Positions 41,962 through 51,894 are shown, counted from the first letter of the stretch. The stretch: 64,000 bases of DNA from JADGNF01 sp964582085 (GCA_964582085.1 CAZOPV010000005.1:205881-269880); one strand, 5' to 3'. The notes: generated by a model from the letters alone, not told the origin. Numbers and translations: made by a program.

Positions 41962-42576
41962 ATGCCCTACAAGTTTACTTTCGACATTTCAAAGACGCCG
42001 CATCACTTTTTCACTGAGCTTGCTTTGGCAAGTTACCAGCGGGGCATACACAAGGTTTTTCTGAAAAGCTTGCAGGACATAATTAAGAAATTTAAGATTC
42101 AAGAAGCTACCGGACTGAATCTTCAGGACGCAGTTATGCTTATCCAAGACCTCATCGACATTCAGGCTGCAAATCTTATGCAAAGAAACAAATTTTTGAA
42201 AACTAAAAAACGCGCGCTGTTTTTACCGCACTGCTCCAGAAAATACATGGATGGTCGATGTCAAGCCATATTTGACCCGGATTTGCCTTCTTACGTCTGC
42301 GCGCACTGCTCAATTGACTGCGTAATAAACAAAGCGGTGACAGCTGCTAATACAAAGGGCTACGATGTTTATATTTTGCCTGGTGGTTCATGTATTCCAA
42401 AAATTTTGAGCACTAAAAAATATGAAGGTGTAGTGGGTGTTGCCTGTGGAGAAGAGGCAAAATTGTCTGGGGAGCTTTTAAATAATATGCACGTTGCAGG
42501 TCAAGCAGTACCTTTATTAAAAAATGGTTGCGCCAACACGGTGTTTAACGTGGACACCTTGATAAAAACGCTTTAA
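41962..42576 (+). CDS. DUF116-family protein
   Basis: 204 aa from ATG 41962. TTTTAAA about 25 nt upstream suggests a leaderless transcript. The family is recognised by CSRKYMDGRCQAIF, YVCAHCSIDCVINKAV and GGSCIPKIL, with seven or more conserved Cys that could hold a metal or Fe-S cluster, and VVGVACGEE. Function unknown. Members occur in archaea and anaerobic bacteria. Confidence 0.85.
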   Translation: MPYKFTFDISKTPHHFFTELALASYQRGIHKVFLKSLQDIIKKFKIQEATGLNLQDAVMLIQDLIDIQAANLMQRNKFLKTKKRALFLPHCSRKYMDGRCQAIFDPDLPSYVCAHCSIDCVINKAVTAANTKGYDVYILPGGSCIPKILSTKKYEGVVGVACGEEAKLSGELLNNMHVAGQAVPLLKNGCANTVFNVDTLIKTL

Positions 42577-42646
42577 AAATAAAGAAACAGCGTGTAGGCT
42601 TTTAAACGCTTGTTAATGTTAAAATAAAACACGGATAATAGAGATG

Positions 42647-42808
42647 TTACTTAACGAGTTCTCTCTTTTTCCAGCGCAGGTTTTTGCCGTGGCATTTTCT
42701 GCACTTGGTTGCAGTTGCAGAGTTTCTGGCTCCGCAGTCCCTGCATATTTTCAAATGTAAACGAGCTTTCTGAGCAATTGCTTTCTTAACTGGGTCTAAT
42801 ATTGGCAT
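42647..42808 (-). CDS. rpl40e: Ribosomal protein L40e
   Basis: 53 aa, too short for many gene callers. It starts MPILDPVKKAIAQKARLHLK and carries the zinc motif CRDCGARNSATATKCRKC, then HGKNLRWKKRELVK. In archaea it is not fused to ubiquitin. It lies between DUF116 and an Lrp-like regulator. Confidence 0.94.
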   Translation of the reverse strand: MPILDPVKKAIAQKARLHLKICRDCGARNSATATKCRKCHGKNLRWKKRELVK

Positions 42809-43045
42809 GGATTAACCTTCCACTACAGGCTAAAAGCAAGACGTTAAGCTGGCAAATATACTTTTTGCCCGCAGCCATCAAATAATCGCCATTTCACTTT
42901 CAAAACTGTTTTGCAGTTAAAGCTGATATCTCATGAGGATTTGCCTTTACATTCGACTTTGAGTGGGCACTGAGTACATAAATAAAGGAGTGCCCTTTAT
43001 TTAGGGCTTCAAAAGAGGTTGCGCATCTAGTTGATGTGAAGAAAG

Positions 43046-43519
43046 CTATTTTATAACTTCGATGGTGACGTAGCTTCGGGTGTCTTCGATGCCCTCTACA
43101 GTGTAGAGTTTTTTGAGGGTTTCATCCATGTTTTCACGTTCAACCATGAGCAGGGCATCTATGTCGCCAGCTATACGGAAAGCGCGGGCTTCTGCGAGTT
43201 CCTTTATTCGCTCATAAACTTGAATGCGTTTTACAGGGGAAATTTTGAGCAGTATGAATGCAGGGGTTGTGGATACACCAAGCGCGTTAAGACCTTTCTC
43301 GGTTACGTCTATGAAACCTCTGCCTGTTCTAATGTAGCCGCTGTCTTTTAGCTTTCGGAGATGAACATTGAGAGCTTGGCGGCTTATGCCTAATTGTTTA
43401 GAGAGGTCGTCTTGTTTTACACGTAGAGTGTAGGTGTTTGTTGATTTTCCTCGGTCGTATAGCATTCTGAGGAGTTGAACTGAACGTTTGGTTAAAGGTT
43501 CCACATTTACCATCTTCAA
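43046..43519 (-). CDS. Lrp/AsnC-like winged-helix regulator
   Basis: 157 aa. The N-terminal winged helix (about residues 10-75) contains DDLSKQLGISRQALNVHLRKL and a YIRTGRGFIDVT wing. The C-terminal ligand-binding/RAM-like domain (about 80-157) ends VEGIEDTRSYVTIEVIK, typical of AsnC effector domains. Possible start at the second Met, two codons in. It probably senses an amino acid, ligand unknown. Confidence 0.82.
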   Translation of the reverse strand: MKMVNVEPLTKRSVQLLRMLYDRGKSTNTYTLRVKQDDLSKQLGISRQALNVHLRKLKDSGYIRTGRGFIDVTEKGLNALGVSTTPAFILLKISPVKRIQVYERIKELAEARAFRIAGDIDALLMVERENMDETLKKLYTVEGIEDTRSYVTIEVIK

Positions 43520-43904
43520 AGCGCAATATGTTAAATAAAATGTTTACAATTGACCACTATTTAAAATTTAAGACGTTTGTTCACCTGTTTCTGACGGGCA
43601 GACATCACGCTGAAAGAAGTAAAGTCAAAGATTTGGAGTGCTCGGCATTACTGCAAAACTCCAAGGAACAAAATCATGTGTAACATTGCAGAAAACTTGT
43701 TGTGTGGAGGTGGTGGGTGCTACTGAAGGGAGTTTCCTGATAGAAACTGCTTTTTGGCTATAGGAGAACAAGTTTTACGTGAGAACCAAATGTTCTGTTC
43801 CAAGGCAGTCAATCAAAAGGTTTATTGCGAACAGTGAAATCTATGAGATGTACTTGTTTAGCTAACATTCAAACAGACCTTATGTTCACGGTAAAGGGAA
43901 ATGC
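43520..43904. other. Intergenic region before csl4
   Basis: About 385 bases between the divergent Lrp-like gene and csl4. I see AT-rich promoter-like stretches near 43530-43570 and AAAGGGAAATGC before the csl4 start. No gene or clear RNA is recognised. Confidence 0.45.
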
Positions 43905-44489
43905 ATGACTTTAAAACAATTCGAACAACGTAACGGCAACCTTGTGTTACCTGGTGAACGCTTAGGCGTTATTGAAGAATTTATTCCAGACGCGGGCACT
44001 TATGTGAAAGACGGCGTTATTTACGCTAAAATCATAGGCAGAGCACTCATGGATATGCTTAACCGTCGTGTTTCTGTATATCCCCTTAATGAAGGCGCTG
44101 TTGTTCCTAGGGTCGGCACAATTGTGGTGGGTCAGGTGGGTAATGCGCAGTCTGACAATGTGCTGGTTCGCATTTTTGAAGTGGGAAGCAAAAAGAAGAT
44201 GACTGGTGTTTTCGGCGGGATTCTGCATGTTTCAGATGTTTCAGATAGGTACGTTGAATCTATAAGTGATGCTTGTAAACCTGGAGATATAATACGAGCT
44301 AAAGTCATAAGTGGAAAAAACCAGATTTATCATCTCTCAACCGCTGACAAAAATTTAGGTGTAATTTATGCTTTCTGTTCACGGTGCAGCAATCTGCTTG
44401 AGCAGAAGCGTAATGAAATGTACTGTCCAAAATGTGGTAATATAGAAAAGCGTAAAACTGCATATGATTATGGGAAGGAGGCTTTGTAA
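43905..44489 (+). CDS. csl4: Exosome RNA-binding subunit Csl4
   Basis: 194 aa. An N-terminal domain (LPGERLGVIEEFIPDAGTYV) precedes an S1-like RNA-binding domain (about residues 65-145, GGILHVSDVSD and DIIRAKVIS). A C-terminal zinc ribbon follows (CSRCSNLLEQ and CPKCGNIE). It caps the archaeal exosome and helps present RNA to the Rrp41/42 ring. It is directly followed by rpoL with no spacer. Confidence 0.95.
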   Translation: MTLKQFEQRNGNLVLPGERLGVIEEFIPDAGTYVKDGVIYAKIIGRALMDMLNRRVSVYPLNEGAVVPRVGTIVVGQVGNAQSDNVLVRIFEVGSKKKMTGVFGGILHVSDVSDRYVESISDACKPGDIIRAKVISGKNQIYHLSTADKNLGVIYAFCSRCSNLLEQKRNEMYCPKCGNIEKRKTAYDYGKEAL

Positions 44490-44771
44490 ATGAAAGTTAA
44501 AGTTCTAAAGAAATCTCCAAGTGAACTTAAAATAGAAATTGAGGGCGCAGGGCATGGACTTTGCAACCTACTACAGAAGAAGCTTTTAGAAGACAAAAAT
44601 GTTGATCAAGCAGGCTATGATGTGCCACATCCTTTGGCTTCTAATCCTGTGATTTATCTTAGAATGAAAGGTTCAGCGACAGCTGAGGCGACGTTGCTTG
44701 AAGCTGCTGAGAAAGCACGTTCAGAGAACGATGAGTTTAGTAAAGCGTTGAAGTTAGCCCTTAAGGGGTAA
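44490..44771 (+). CDS. rpoL: DNA-directed RNA polymerase subunit L (Rpo11)
   Basis: 93 aa. The family core is LKIEIEGAGHGLCNLLQKKLLED, then GYDVPHPLASNPVIYLRMKG. It dimerises with subunit D in the polymerase assembly platform. The ATG follows the csl4 stop directly, and GGAAGGAGG lies within the end of csl4. Confidence 0.96.
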   Translation: MKVKVLKKSPSELKIEIEGAGHGLCNLLQKKLLEDKNVDQAGYDVPHPLASNPVIYLRMKGSATAEATLLEAAEKARSENDEFSKALKLALKG

Positions 44772-44812
44772 TTTTTCCATTTTAACGTAAAGGCAAGGGC
44801 ACTCTTTTTTTG

Positions 44813-46132
44813 TTACGGTGTAAGTCTGACTCTGTCTCTTGGGTAGAGTGAAACTTCGCGTATGTTCTTTTTTCCTGTTAAAACCATCGTGAGCCTTTCC
44901 AGCCCAATTGCCCAGCCAGCATGGGGGGGCATGCCGTAGTCAAATGTTTGAAGGTGGTATTTAAATGAGTTTGGGTTTAGTCCTTTTTCTTTCATTCTTT
45001 CGATTAAAAGGGCTTTGTCGGCGATGCGGGTTCCTCCAGAAACAAGTTCAATCCAACGCCACATAAGGTCGAATCCTTCACAAAGTTCGGGTTTGTCGCT
45101 GCGTGGTTTAATATAGAAGGCTTTTGCGTGTGTTGGCCAGTCAGTTATAAAGTAGTAATAACCACGTTCTTTTCCTAACGTGCGGAATGCAGGTGTGGGG
45201 ATGTCTTCGCCCCATGGAATGGTTATATCTTGTTTCTTCAAGTCAGAGAGAACTTCATCGTAGGTGACCCGTTTGAAGGGTAATTCTGGCACCGTTACTT
45301 TGTAATTTAATGTTGCCAGTTCCTTGGCGCATTTTTCTTTGACCGTCTTGCAGGTGTGTTGTATAACTTGTTCAAGAAGGTGAATAACATCTTCGGCGTC
45401 GGCAAATGCCTCTTCTATATCCACACTAACAAATTCGCTCAGATGCCTGCGGGTGTGGGATAACTCTGCTCTGAAGAAGGGACCAACTTCGAAAACTTTC
45501 TCTAAACTCATTGTTAACTGTTCTTTGTACAATTGGGGGCTTTGGGCGAGAAAAGCTCTCTGACCAAAATAGTCGACAGGGAAAAGTTCTGCGCCACCTT
45601 CGGTTGCTGAAGCAATTATTCTGGGTGTATGAACTTCTAAGAAGCCTTTTTCGAAAAGAAAGTCTCTTATTGCAGCTAATGCGTAGTGCTGAATTTTGAA
45701 TACTGCGGCGTTTTGTTCTTGGCATAGGTCTAATGCTCTTGCGTCTAAACGAACTTCGATGTTGGCGGGAGTTTTGCCTGTGATGTCTATGGGTAACTGT
45801 TCAGATGCGGTGCTGAGGATCTTGATTTCTTTTGGAATAACTTCGATGCCTCTGGGGGTCATGTTGGTTTTTTTCACGGCGCCTTTCACGCCGACGCTGA
45901 ACCTTTTTTGCAGAGCATCTGATTTCGCGATAACTTCAGAGGAGACTTTTTTCTTGGGTATGGTGACTTGTATGGTTCCTTCGCGGTCTTGCAAGATTAT
46001 GAAGCGTATACCGCCTAAATCTCGGATTTCTTGAACCCAGCCGAAAAGGGTGACTTCTTCGCCGTCATTGTTGGGGGTTATATTTGTAGAATAAGAGGTC
46101 CTGACCCACCTGTCTAGAGAATCTAACTTCAT
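44813..46132 (-). CDS. aspS: Aspartyl-tRNA synthetase, archaeal type
   Basis: 439 aa, without the bacterial insertion domain. The N-terminal OB-fold anticodon-binding domain (GWVQEIRDLGGIRFIILQDR) is followed by class II motif 2 (FEVGPFFRAELSHTRRHLSEF) and motif 3 (GWAIGLERLTMVLTG). It charges tRNA-Asp, and many archaeal forms also mischarge tRNA-Asn. I cannot tell which applies. GGGAG lies 8-9 nt before the ATG. A KH-domain gene precedes it on the same strand. Confidence 0.96.
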   Translation of the reverse strand: MKLDSLDRWVRTSYSTNITPNNDGEEVTLFGWVQEIRDLGGIRFIILQDREGTIQVTIPKKKVSSEVIAKSDALQKRFSVGVKGAVKKTNMTPRGIEVIPKEIKILSTASEQLPIDITGKTPANIEVRLDARALDLCQEQNAAVFKIQHYALAAIRDFLFEKGFLEVHTPRIIASATEGGAELFPVDYFGQRAFLAQSPQLYKEQLTMSLEKVFEVGPFFRAELSHTRRHLSEFVSVDIEEAFADAEDVIHLLEQVIQHTCKTVKEKCAKELATLNYKVTVPELPFKRVTYDEVLSDLKKQDITIPWGEDIPTPAFRTLGKERGYYYFITDWPTHAKAFYIKPRSDKPELCEGFDLMWRWIELVSGGTRIADKALLIERMKEKGLNPNSFKYHLQTFDYGMPPHAGWAIGLERLTMVLTGKKNIREVSLYPRDRVRLTP

Positions 46133-46147
46133 GAATAAAGGCTCCCT

Positions 46148-46657
46148 TTAGTCAGCAAACTCGACGCGCAACGTCATTTTTCTTACTGCGCGGGCAATTT
46201 CTTTTAAGGCTTTCAAATCAAAAGGCAACTGGGAACCTCGTTTTCTGCGCAGAATGACGCGAGTTTCGGTGGTGCCGTCGGGCAGCCAGATGGTGTTTAT
46301 AGTTAAGATACTAAGAGGCATGAAGAGATCTTCGAGGAATTTTCGGTCGTCTACGCCGTTTTCTAAAATTCGAACTGATTTGCCTGTTTCCTCGCTGAGA
46401 GCCTTAATGATCTTGCCCCCGTAACCCAGTAAGCGGGGAACATCACCATGGCCCACGATAAGGGCAAGTGTTCTGTTAGCTTCCACAGCCCTGTAGAAGC
46501 AGACGTTTTGTAGGGAAGGATATTTTTCTTCGAGAAGAAGGAGTTGGCGGGCAATTTTTAAATCTAGGTCGCTTATTTCTCCAGTTTTAACTTTAGCTGA
46601 ACATTTCTGGCATAGCATGCCGCTTTTAAGACAGAAACTACAGAGTTCAGTCTTCAT
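46148..46657 (-). CDS. Zinc-finger KH-domain protein (NusA-like)
   Basis: 169 aa. An N-terminal CSFCLKSGMLCQKC zinc motif is followed by helices and a KH domain (about residues 70-120) with VPRLLGYGGKIIKALSEETG, including the GxxG loop (GYGG). Related archaeal proteins are annotated as NusA-like or KH-domain RNA-binding proteins. It lies 15 bases before aspS and is probably co-transcribed. Confidence 0.82.
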   Translation of the reverse strand: MKTELCSFCLKSGMLCQKCSAKVKTGEISDLDLKIARQLLLLEEKYPSLQNVCFYRAVEANRTLALIVGHGDVPRLLGYGGKIIKALSEETGKSVRILENGVDDRKFLEDLFMPLSILTINTIWLPDGTTETRVILRRKRGSQLPFDLKALKEIARAVRKMTLRVEFAD

Positions 46658-46720
46658 TTGAAGTTTCTTCCCGTAAACTTGAAGGTTGAGCGGGGTTGCC
46701 GCTCGGTGTGTAGGGTGAGT

Positions 46721-46999
46721 TTAACGTGTAATTGTAATTTCGATGGTGCTGACGTTTGTTTGACCGTCAACTTCAGCTTGAGGGACTACTTTGTCTGTTC
46801 CTATGTTTATGGTTTTAATTTTTACATCTGGCAGAAATCTGCGTCTGACAACTTCCACGACGTCTATAGCGTGGCTTATGGCTTTTCCGCGTGCTTTAAC
46901 TGTGACTTCTCTTGCGCCGCTGTGAAACAGTGTGATGCAGGCAAGTACGTAGTTCATGGCTGGTTTTCGTCCGATTAGAACAGTGTTTGCTTCTGCCAT
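46721..46999 (-). CDS. albA: Chromatin protein Alba
   Basis: 92 aa from ATG 46999, preceded by GGGAG. A frame start at 47041 adds 14 unrelated residues. It begins MAEANTVLIGRKPAMNYVLA with the DNA-contacting Lys-Pro segment, and ends NVSTIEITITR. Alba coats DNA and binds RNA, and its affinity is tuned by lysine acetylation in some species. Confidence 0.96.
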   Translation of the reverse strand: MAEANTVLIGRKPAMNYVLACITLFHSGAREVTVKARGKAISHAIDVVEVVRRRFLPDVKIKTINIGTDKVVPQAEVDGQTNVSTIEITITR

Positions 47000-47189
47000 A
47001 GTGTTGCGCTCCCTTAGTTTGTTGTTTTTATTTGGCTTCACTATGTGAATTTATCTTGGCATAAATAGCTTGTGGTACGGTTTTGTTGTTTATTTTGTGT
47101 TATTTAGGCGGGTGGAGTTTTTGGGTTGATTTGGGGGAGGTTAGGTGCTTTTGTTGTTTGCTATGTTGGTGGTTGCCCCAAAGGTTATT

Positions 47190-47882
47190 TTAGATTCTTC
47201 GGATAACGTATAAGTCAATAAGAACCTCCTGTTTCATTTTAATGTGGAAGTCGAACATTCGTGGAATGATGAACGGCGTGGTGAAGACCGCTTCCACTCT
47301 GCCTCCGTGCTCTTCAACAAATCGTTGAATGAATGGGTAGAGCGCGTTCCGCTTGGGGCTGTTAGTCTTCAACTGGTTGAGTACAAGCCTATCTGTTTGG
47401 GGGTGATTATGGAGGGAATAAACAGCAGTGCCAACTTCTAAGGCTTTTTCCAAAAATCGTCGGTCAGCAGCGTGTTTCTGGACGCCGAAAGGGGGGTTCT
47501 CCACTACTGTGTCGAATTTTCCCGTCACAGCGTTTATGTCGCCTATAAGCCAGTTGATGTCGGCGGTTGAAGTTGTGTTCTTTGTGTTCTGCATTGCTGT
47601 CTCTATGGCTGTTTTGTCTATGTCTACGCCGACAACTGATTTTGCGCCTAGAAAGGCAGCGCCTAAACTTAGCCTTCCTGTGCCGCAGCCTAAATCCAGC
47701 ACTTTTTTGTCTATGATGTCTCCGAATGTGTAGGCTGCTAAATATAGAACGTTGGCGGCAACTGCCTCGGAAGTTGTGTATTGTTCGAGACTTGCCTTGG
47801 GTGAGGGGTGGGGTTTGATTTTGGAGAGAAATCGTTCTAGATCTAGTTTTCGAATAAGCCTTCTTTGATTGTGTTCTCCCAT
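47190..47882 (-). CDS. METTL5-like N6-adenine methyltransferase
   Basis: 230 aa from ATG 47882 with GGAG upstream. The frame runs on to 47972 but that part overlaps dph2 and has no match. SAM motif I is KVLDLGCGTGRLSLGAAFLG, and the catalytic NPPF is in VENPPFGVQKHAADRRFL. YTTSEAVAANVLYLA is typical of the family. It probably methylates adenine in RNA, likely rRNA, by analogy with METTL5. Its start lies inside dph2. Confidence 0.9.
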   Translation of the reverse strand: MGEHNQRRLIRKLDLERFLSKIKPHPSPKASLEQYTTSEAVAANVLYLAAYTFGDIIDKKVLDLGCGTGRLSLGAAFLGAKSVVGVDIDKTAIETAMQNTKNTTSTADINWLIGDINAVTGKFDTVVENPPFGVQKHAADRRFLEKALEVGTAVYSLHNHPQTDRLVLNQLKTNSPKRNALYPFIQRFVEEHGGRVEAVFTTPFIIPRMFDFHIKMKQEVLIDLYVIRRI

Positions 47883-48844
47883 GTTGACTCTCCAGAAATC
47901 ACCTTGAACTCGTTTGTTGTGAGCATTGGCTTTCTGAATTTGGAAGCGTCGTCTACTGATATTCGGGGGCATGCAGTGTTGATGTAGGCTTCAACTGTGG
48001 GAAAACCCAGCATCATTTCAGGCTGGATTTCTCGGAGTGCAAAAACGAGAACGTTTTTGCCCATTTTTTCAAGGGTTTCTTTGATTTTTAACGCTTCTTC
48101 TGAACGTTTTTGCCCTGGCTTTAGACTAATTAAGATCCCTACTGTTTTAGCGTTCGCAGTTTCTTGTATGCTTGTCCAGCGCTGCTTTAGGATTTTTTGG
48201 GCTTCCTCATCTACCGAGTATGCTGTGTTGCCGTATGGGTCTGCCACCACAGTAGGTTTTGAGGTGGCAAGTGCCACACCTATGGCGTGGAATTTTCCGC
48301 CTCCTACAAAAAGGAATGCTTCGACTTCTGAAGCTATCGATTTTACGTTACTGAAGTCACAGCCCATCACTTGTCCTGGATAGTTTAATCTCCTCGCGTC
48401 GCCAATAACAACCGCTTTGCCTGCGCGAACTATGCTTTCTCTGACTGTGTCTAGAGTTTGGACATGTTGAATTGTTGTCGCTAAGCCGATTTTGCTGTAT
48501 TTGGTCAGCAAAGAAAGGGCGTGTGTAACTGCGCCGTCAACGTTAACTATTGATCTTGCCTCGATGTAGACTGTGGGAACTTTTTCGTGTTTTAGCATTT
48601 TAGCGTGTCCAAAGTGGATGATTAGGTCAACACCTAACTCTTCGGCTTCTGAAGTTGCAACATCACACGCACCATAACAGGGATCAGCGGAGATTATAGG
48701 TAGTGCCCCAGTTTTTTCTACTAACTTTGCCATTCGGTGCGCTTCAGGTTTTAGGCCTTCAGGCAACTGGATAAGGACACGTTTGGCGGAGAGTTTAGTA
48801 AGTTCTTGTTTTATGCGTTCTTCTTCAAAATCGAAGAGTTTCAT
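47843..48844 (-). CDS. dph2: Diphthamide biosynthesis protein Dph2
   Basis: 333 aa. The radical 3-amino-3-carboxypropyl transferase that starts diphthamide formation on elongation factor 2. Family motifs are VLIQLPEGLKPEAHRMAKLV, DPCYGACDVA (first cluster Cys), GCDFSN (second) and NTACPRISVDDAS (third). The three Cys bind a 4Fe-4S cluster. It is followed, with overlap, by the METTL5-like gene. Confidence 0.95.
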   Translation of the reverse strand: MKLFDFEEERIKQELTKLSAKRVLIQLPEGLKPEAHRMAKLVEKTGALPIISADPCYGACDVATSEAEELGVDLIIHFGHAKMLKHEKVPTVYIEARSIVNVDGAVTHALSLLTKYSKIGLATTIQHVQTLDTVRESIVRAGKAVVIGDARRLNYPGQVMGCDFSNVKSIASEVEAFLFVGGGKFHAIGVALATSKPTVVADPYGNTAYSVDEEAQKILKQRWTSIQETANAKTVGILISLKPGQKRSEEALKIKETLEKMGKNVLVFALREIQPEMMLGFPTVEAYINTACPRISVDDASKFRKPMLTTNEFKVISGESTWENTIKEGLFEN

Positions 48845-48937
48845 GTGTTTCGCCTTTTTTCTACACTAGCAATAATACTCTTCAGATAGTTGAAAAGAAG
48901 GGAAAAAGTTTGCCGTTGAGCGGTTTTTTGAATAGAT

Positions 48938-51370
48938 TTATTCCCATTCCCAGTCGGGAGTAGGTTTCTTTAGGGGTTTTCCCGTTGCTATGGCCGCTTG
49001 CTCAGCAAGGCGCTCAAGGATAATTTTTTGTTCAACTGCGGCTACGTTTTGCTTGGTTGCGATGACGGCATCGTTGTTTACGGAGATACTGTCTATTCCT
49101 GCGCGGACAAGGAATTCTGCAAAATCAGGCAGGTTAGATGGACCTTCGCCGCATATGGAAACGGTGCAGCCGTTTTCATGAGCTACCTTGATGAGATGTG
49201 CGATTATTCTTTTGACGGCAGGGTCACGTTCGTCGAAGTAGCCCATTTGTCCTAGGCGTTCAGAGTCGCGGTCGATCATTAGGATACCTTGTGTCAGGTC
49301 GTTTGAACCTATGCTGAAGCCGTCGACGAGTTTGCTGAATTCGTCTGCCATAATTACTATGCTGGGTGTTTCTGCCATGAACCATATCTTGAAGTCATGA
49401 CTGCGTTCTAGACCCTCTTCTTTCATTATCTCCAATACTTTCTTGGCTTCCCAGAGAGTGCGGATCATAGGTAGCATAACCCAGACGTTTTTGAGACCCC
49501 ATTCTGTGCGGCATTTCTTGATTGCGCGGCATTCAAGTCTGAAGGCGTCGATGTACCATTTGCTTATGTAGCGGCTGCATCCTCTCCAGCCCAGCATAGG
49601 GTTCTCTTCAACAATTTCGTATTTTTCGCCGCCTTTCAAGTTACGGTATTCATTGGTTTTGAAGTCGCTGAACCTGACAACTACTGGCCGCGGTTGGATT
49701 GCCCGGGCTACTGTAGCAACGCCTTCGGCGAATTTGTCAATGAGTTTCTGGCTTTGACCTGTCTCTAAAAGGTATAGTGGATGTTCACCAATGTAGTCGG
49801 CGAAAATGAATTCTGTACGCATTAAACCGATGCCTTGGAAAGGCAGATGCTTGTACTGCTCGATCATGTCGGGGATTGCTAGGTTCATGTAAATTTTTGT
49901 TGCTGTAACAGGGGCAGATTCTGCTTGCATTACCACTGCGCCGCTTATTGCAGTCTGGGAATTAGCTGCTGGTTGTGCAGCTTGGGCTAGGATGCCTTCG
50001 TAGACGACGCCGTTTCTGGAGTCAACTGTGTACTCTTTGCCTGTTTTCATTACTTGGGTGGCGGTTTCTGTGCCTACAACGCAGGGTATATTAAGTTCTC
50101 GGCTTACGATTGCGGCGTGCGAGGTGATTCCGCCTTTGTCTGTGACTATGGCGCTGGCGATTTTCATGAAGGGGACAAAGTCAGGGTTAGTCATGTCGGT
50201 AACTAGGATGTCGCCTTTTTTCATTCTTTCTTGGGCGTCTTCAGGGGATAACACAACTTTGGCTGAGCCTACACCATAACCTCGTCTACCAGCAGAAATG
50301 CCTTTAACTACAACTTTGGCTTCGCTGGTTACTTTTTCTTCAGGAGCAAATTCTTCCGAAGGTTTAGAGCCCCATACCGTTTCAGGGCGAGCTTGGACAA
50401 TGAACATGTTCTGTGGAAAAGGTAAGTCTTGGTCTATCGCCCACTCGATATCCATGGGTTTACCGTAGTGTTTTTCAATGCGTTTGGCGATTTCTGCAAG
50501 TTTCAAAACTTCCTCGTCAGTGACACAAGGAGCTTTCTGTTTTTCTTCAGGCACATCTAGATGGACAGTTTTCCCTGTCTTGGGGTCGCGTATATACTGT
50601 ATGGTTTTCTTGGCCATACGTCGCTCCTTTATAGTAAGGGTGTTTTTGTCAACAATGTAGTCATCAGGGTTGACTGCTCCTGAGACGACTGATTCGCCTA
50701 AACCATAGTTGCCTTCAATTACTATTTCTCCACGGTTTCCCGTTACAGGGTTAATTGTGAACATAACACCCGCTGCACGGGAGTTAACCATTTTCTGAAC
50801 GCCTACGCTGATGAAGACTTTTTCGTGAGCAAATCCTTTCTCGTTACGGTAGAAAATAGCACGGGGAGTGAAAAGGCTTGACCAGCACTTCATGACTTTG
50901 TCGAGAAGATCCTCGACGCCTTTGACGTTTAGATAGGTTTCCTGTTGTCCAGCAAAGGAGGCATCGGGAAGGTCCTCGGCGGTTGCGCTGGATCGTACGG
51001 CTACAAAGGTGTCTTTCAAGTTAAGTCGCTTGTCAAGTTCCTTGTATGCGGAAATTATAGCGGTTTCAATGTCTTTAGGCATCTTGGATTTTTCGATCAA
51101 CACACGGATCTTCTTTGAAGCAGCATCATACTGTTTGGGGTCATTCTTGTCTGCGATGACTTCGTTGATAACTTTGTAAACTTTTTCGGTTAATTTTGTT
51201 TCTTCCAGAAAACGTTCATATGCATAAGCCGTTACGGCAAAGCCAGGAGGAACAGGTAATCCTGCGTTAATCATTTCTCCGAGGCTAGCGTTTTTGCCGC
51301 CCACAGAAGGAATATCGGTCACTCGGATATTTTCAAACCAACTAACTAATTCTTTTTTGGCTTCGTTCAA
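48938..51370 (-). CDS. ppsA: Phosphoenolpyruvate synthase
   Basis: 810 aa. An N-terminal ATP-grasp part (VGGKNASLGEMINAGLPVP, then VAVRSSATAEDLPDASFAGQ) is followed by the phosphohistidine domain (GGITSHAAIVSREL, about residue 415) and the C-terminal PEP barrel (FSIGSNDLTQGIL and SICGEGPS). It makes PEP from pyruvate and ATP, or in many archaea may run in reverse. TTG start, overlapping the L16 stop. It fits gluconeogenesis with gap-pgk. Confidence 0.96.
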   Translation of the reverse strand: MNEAKKELVSWFENIRVTDIPSVGGKNASLGEMINAGLPVPPGFAVTAYAYERFLEETKLTEKVYKVINEVIADKNDPKQYDAASKKIRVLIEKSKMPKDIETAIISAYKELDKRLNLKDTFVAVRSSATAEDLPDASFAGQQETYLNVKGVEDLLDKVMKCWSSLFTPRAIFYRNEKGFAHEKVFISVGVQKMVNSRAAGVMFTINPVTGNRGEIVIEGNYGLGESVVSGAVNPDDYIVDKNTLTIKERRMAKKTIQYIRDPKTGKTVHLDVPEEKQKAPCVTDEEVLKLAEIAKRIEKHYGKPMDIEWAIDQDLPFPQNMFIVQARPETVWGSKPSEEFAPEEKVTSEAKVVVKGISAGRRGYGVGSAKVVLSPEDAQERMKKGDILVTDMTNPDFVPFMKIASAIVTDKGGITSHAAIVSRELNIPCVVGTETATQVMKTGKEYTVDSRNGVVYEGILAQAAQPAANSQTAISGAVVMQAESAPVTATKIYMNLAIPDMIEQYKHLPFQGIGLMRTEFIFADYIGEHPLYLLETGQSQKLIDKFAEGVATVARAIQPRPVVVRFSDFKTNEYRNLKGGEKYEIVEENPMLGWRGCSRYISKWYIDAFRLECRAIKKCRTEWGLKNVWVMLPMIRTLWEAKKVLEIMKEEGLERSHDFKIWFMAETPSIVIMADEFSKLVDGFSIGSNDLTQGILMIDRDSERLGQMGYFDERDPAVKRIIAHLIKVAHENGCTVSICGEGPSNLPDFAEFLVRAGIDSISVNNDAVIATKQNVAAVEQKIILERLAEQAAIATGKPLKKPTPDWEWE

Positions 51371-51894
51371 ACCGCTTCCACCTTACCGGCTGCATCGTTG
51401 GTTTCGAGTTTCTCAACCACTATTCTGCAGGGGATAGGGAGTTTTGCGGTTCCACGTTTCAAAGCTTCTTTGCCTGTTTCGAGGGCAGCAGCCTTTACTC
51501 GTACAATCATGAGGGGTTGACCGGGTTCCACGCGGGCGGCTGTGCCGATTGTTCTTCCGAAAGAGCGGCGCATACCTTGCTGGAGGCGGTCGGCATGTGC
51601 GCCGAAAATCATTTTGTTTTCTCGAAGAATAACGTGTGGATAAGGAAGAACCTGCATGTAATAATCGTTTACCAGCTTGTCCATGAGGACACGGTTTACT
51701 GCTACGCGGCTGGCTTCTAAGGCTACATGGCGGATTTGGGTTCTTTGTAGAGCAATAAGTTTGAGTTCATAGTCAAAGGTGGATCTGGTATCGCCCATTG
51801 TGAATTTTACAATTTTTGGCGGTGGAAAACCTTTAACATATTCTTTTCGGGTGTAAGCTTGCCCCTTGACAGGACCGTAATTACGTGCCTTCAT
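51367..51894 (-). CDS. rpl16: Ribosomal protein L16/L10e
   Basis: 175 aa from ATG 51894 (MKARNYGPVKGQAYTRKEYV). The frame's TTG start at 51924 adds 10 residues with no match. Core motifs are VLPYPHVILRENKMIFGAHADR and QGMRRSFGRTIGTAARV. It lies in the peptidyl-transferase region of the large subunit. It overlaps ppsA by four bases. Confidence 0.95.
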   Translation of the reverse strand: MKARNYGPVKGQAYTRKEYVKGFPPPKIVKFTMGDTRSTFDYELKLIALQRTQIRHVALEASRVAVNRVLMDKLVNDYYMQVLPYPHVILRENKMIFGAHADRLQQGMRRSFGRTIGTAARVEPGQPLMIVRVKAAALETGKEALKRGTAKLPIPCRIVVEKLETNDAAGKVEAV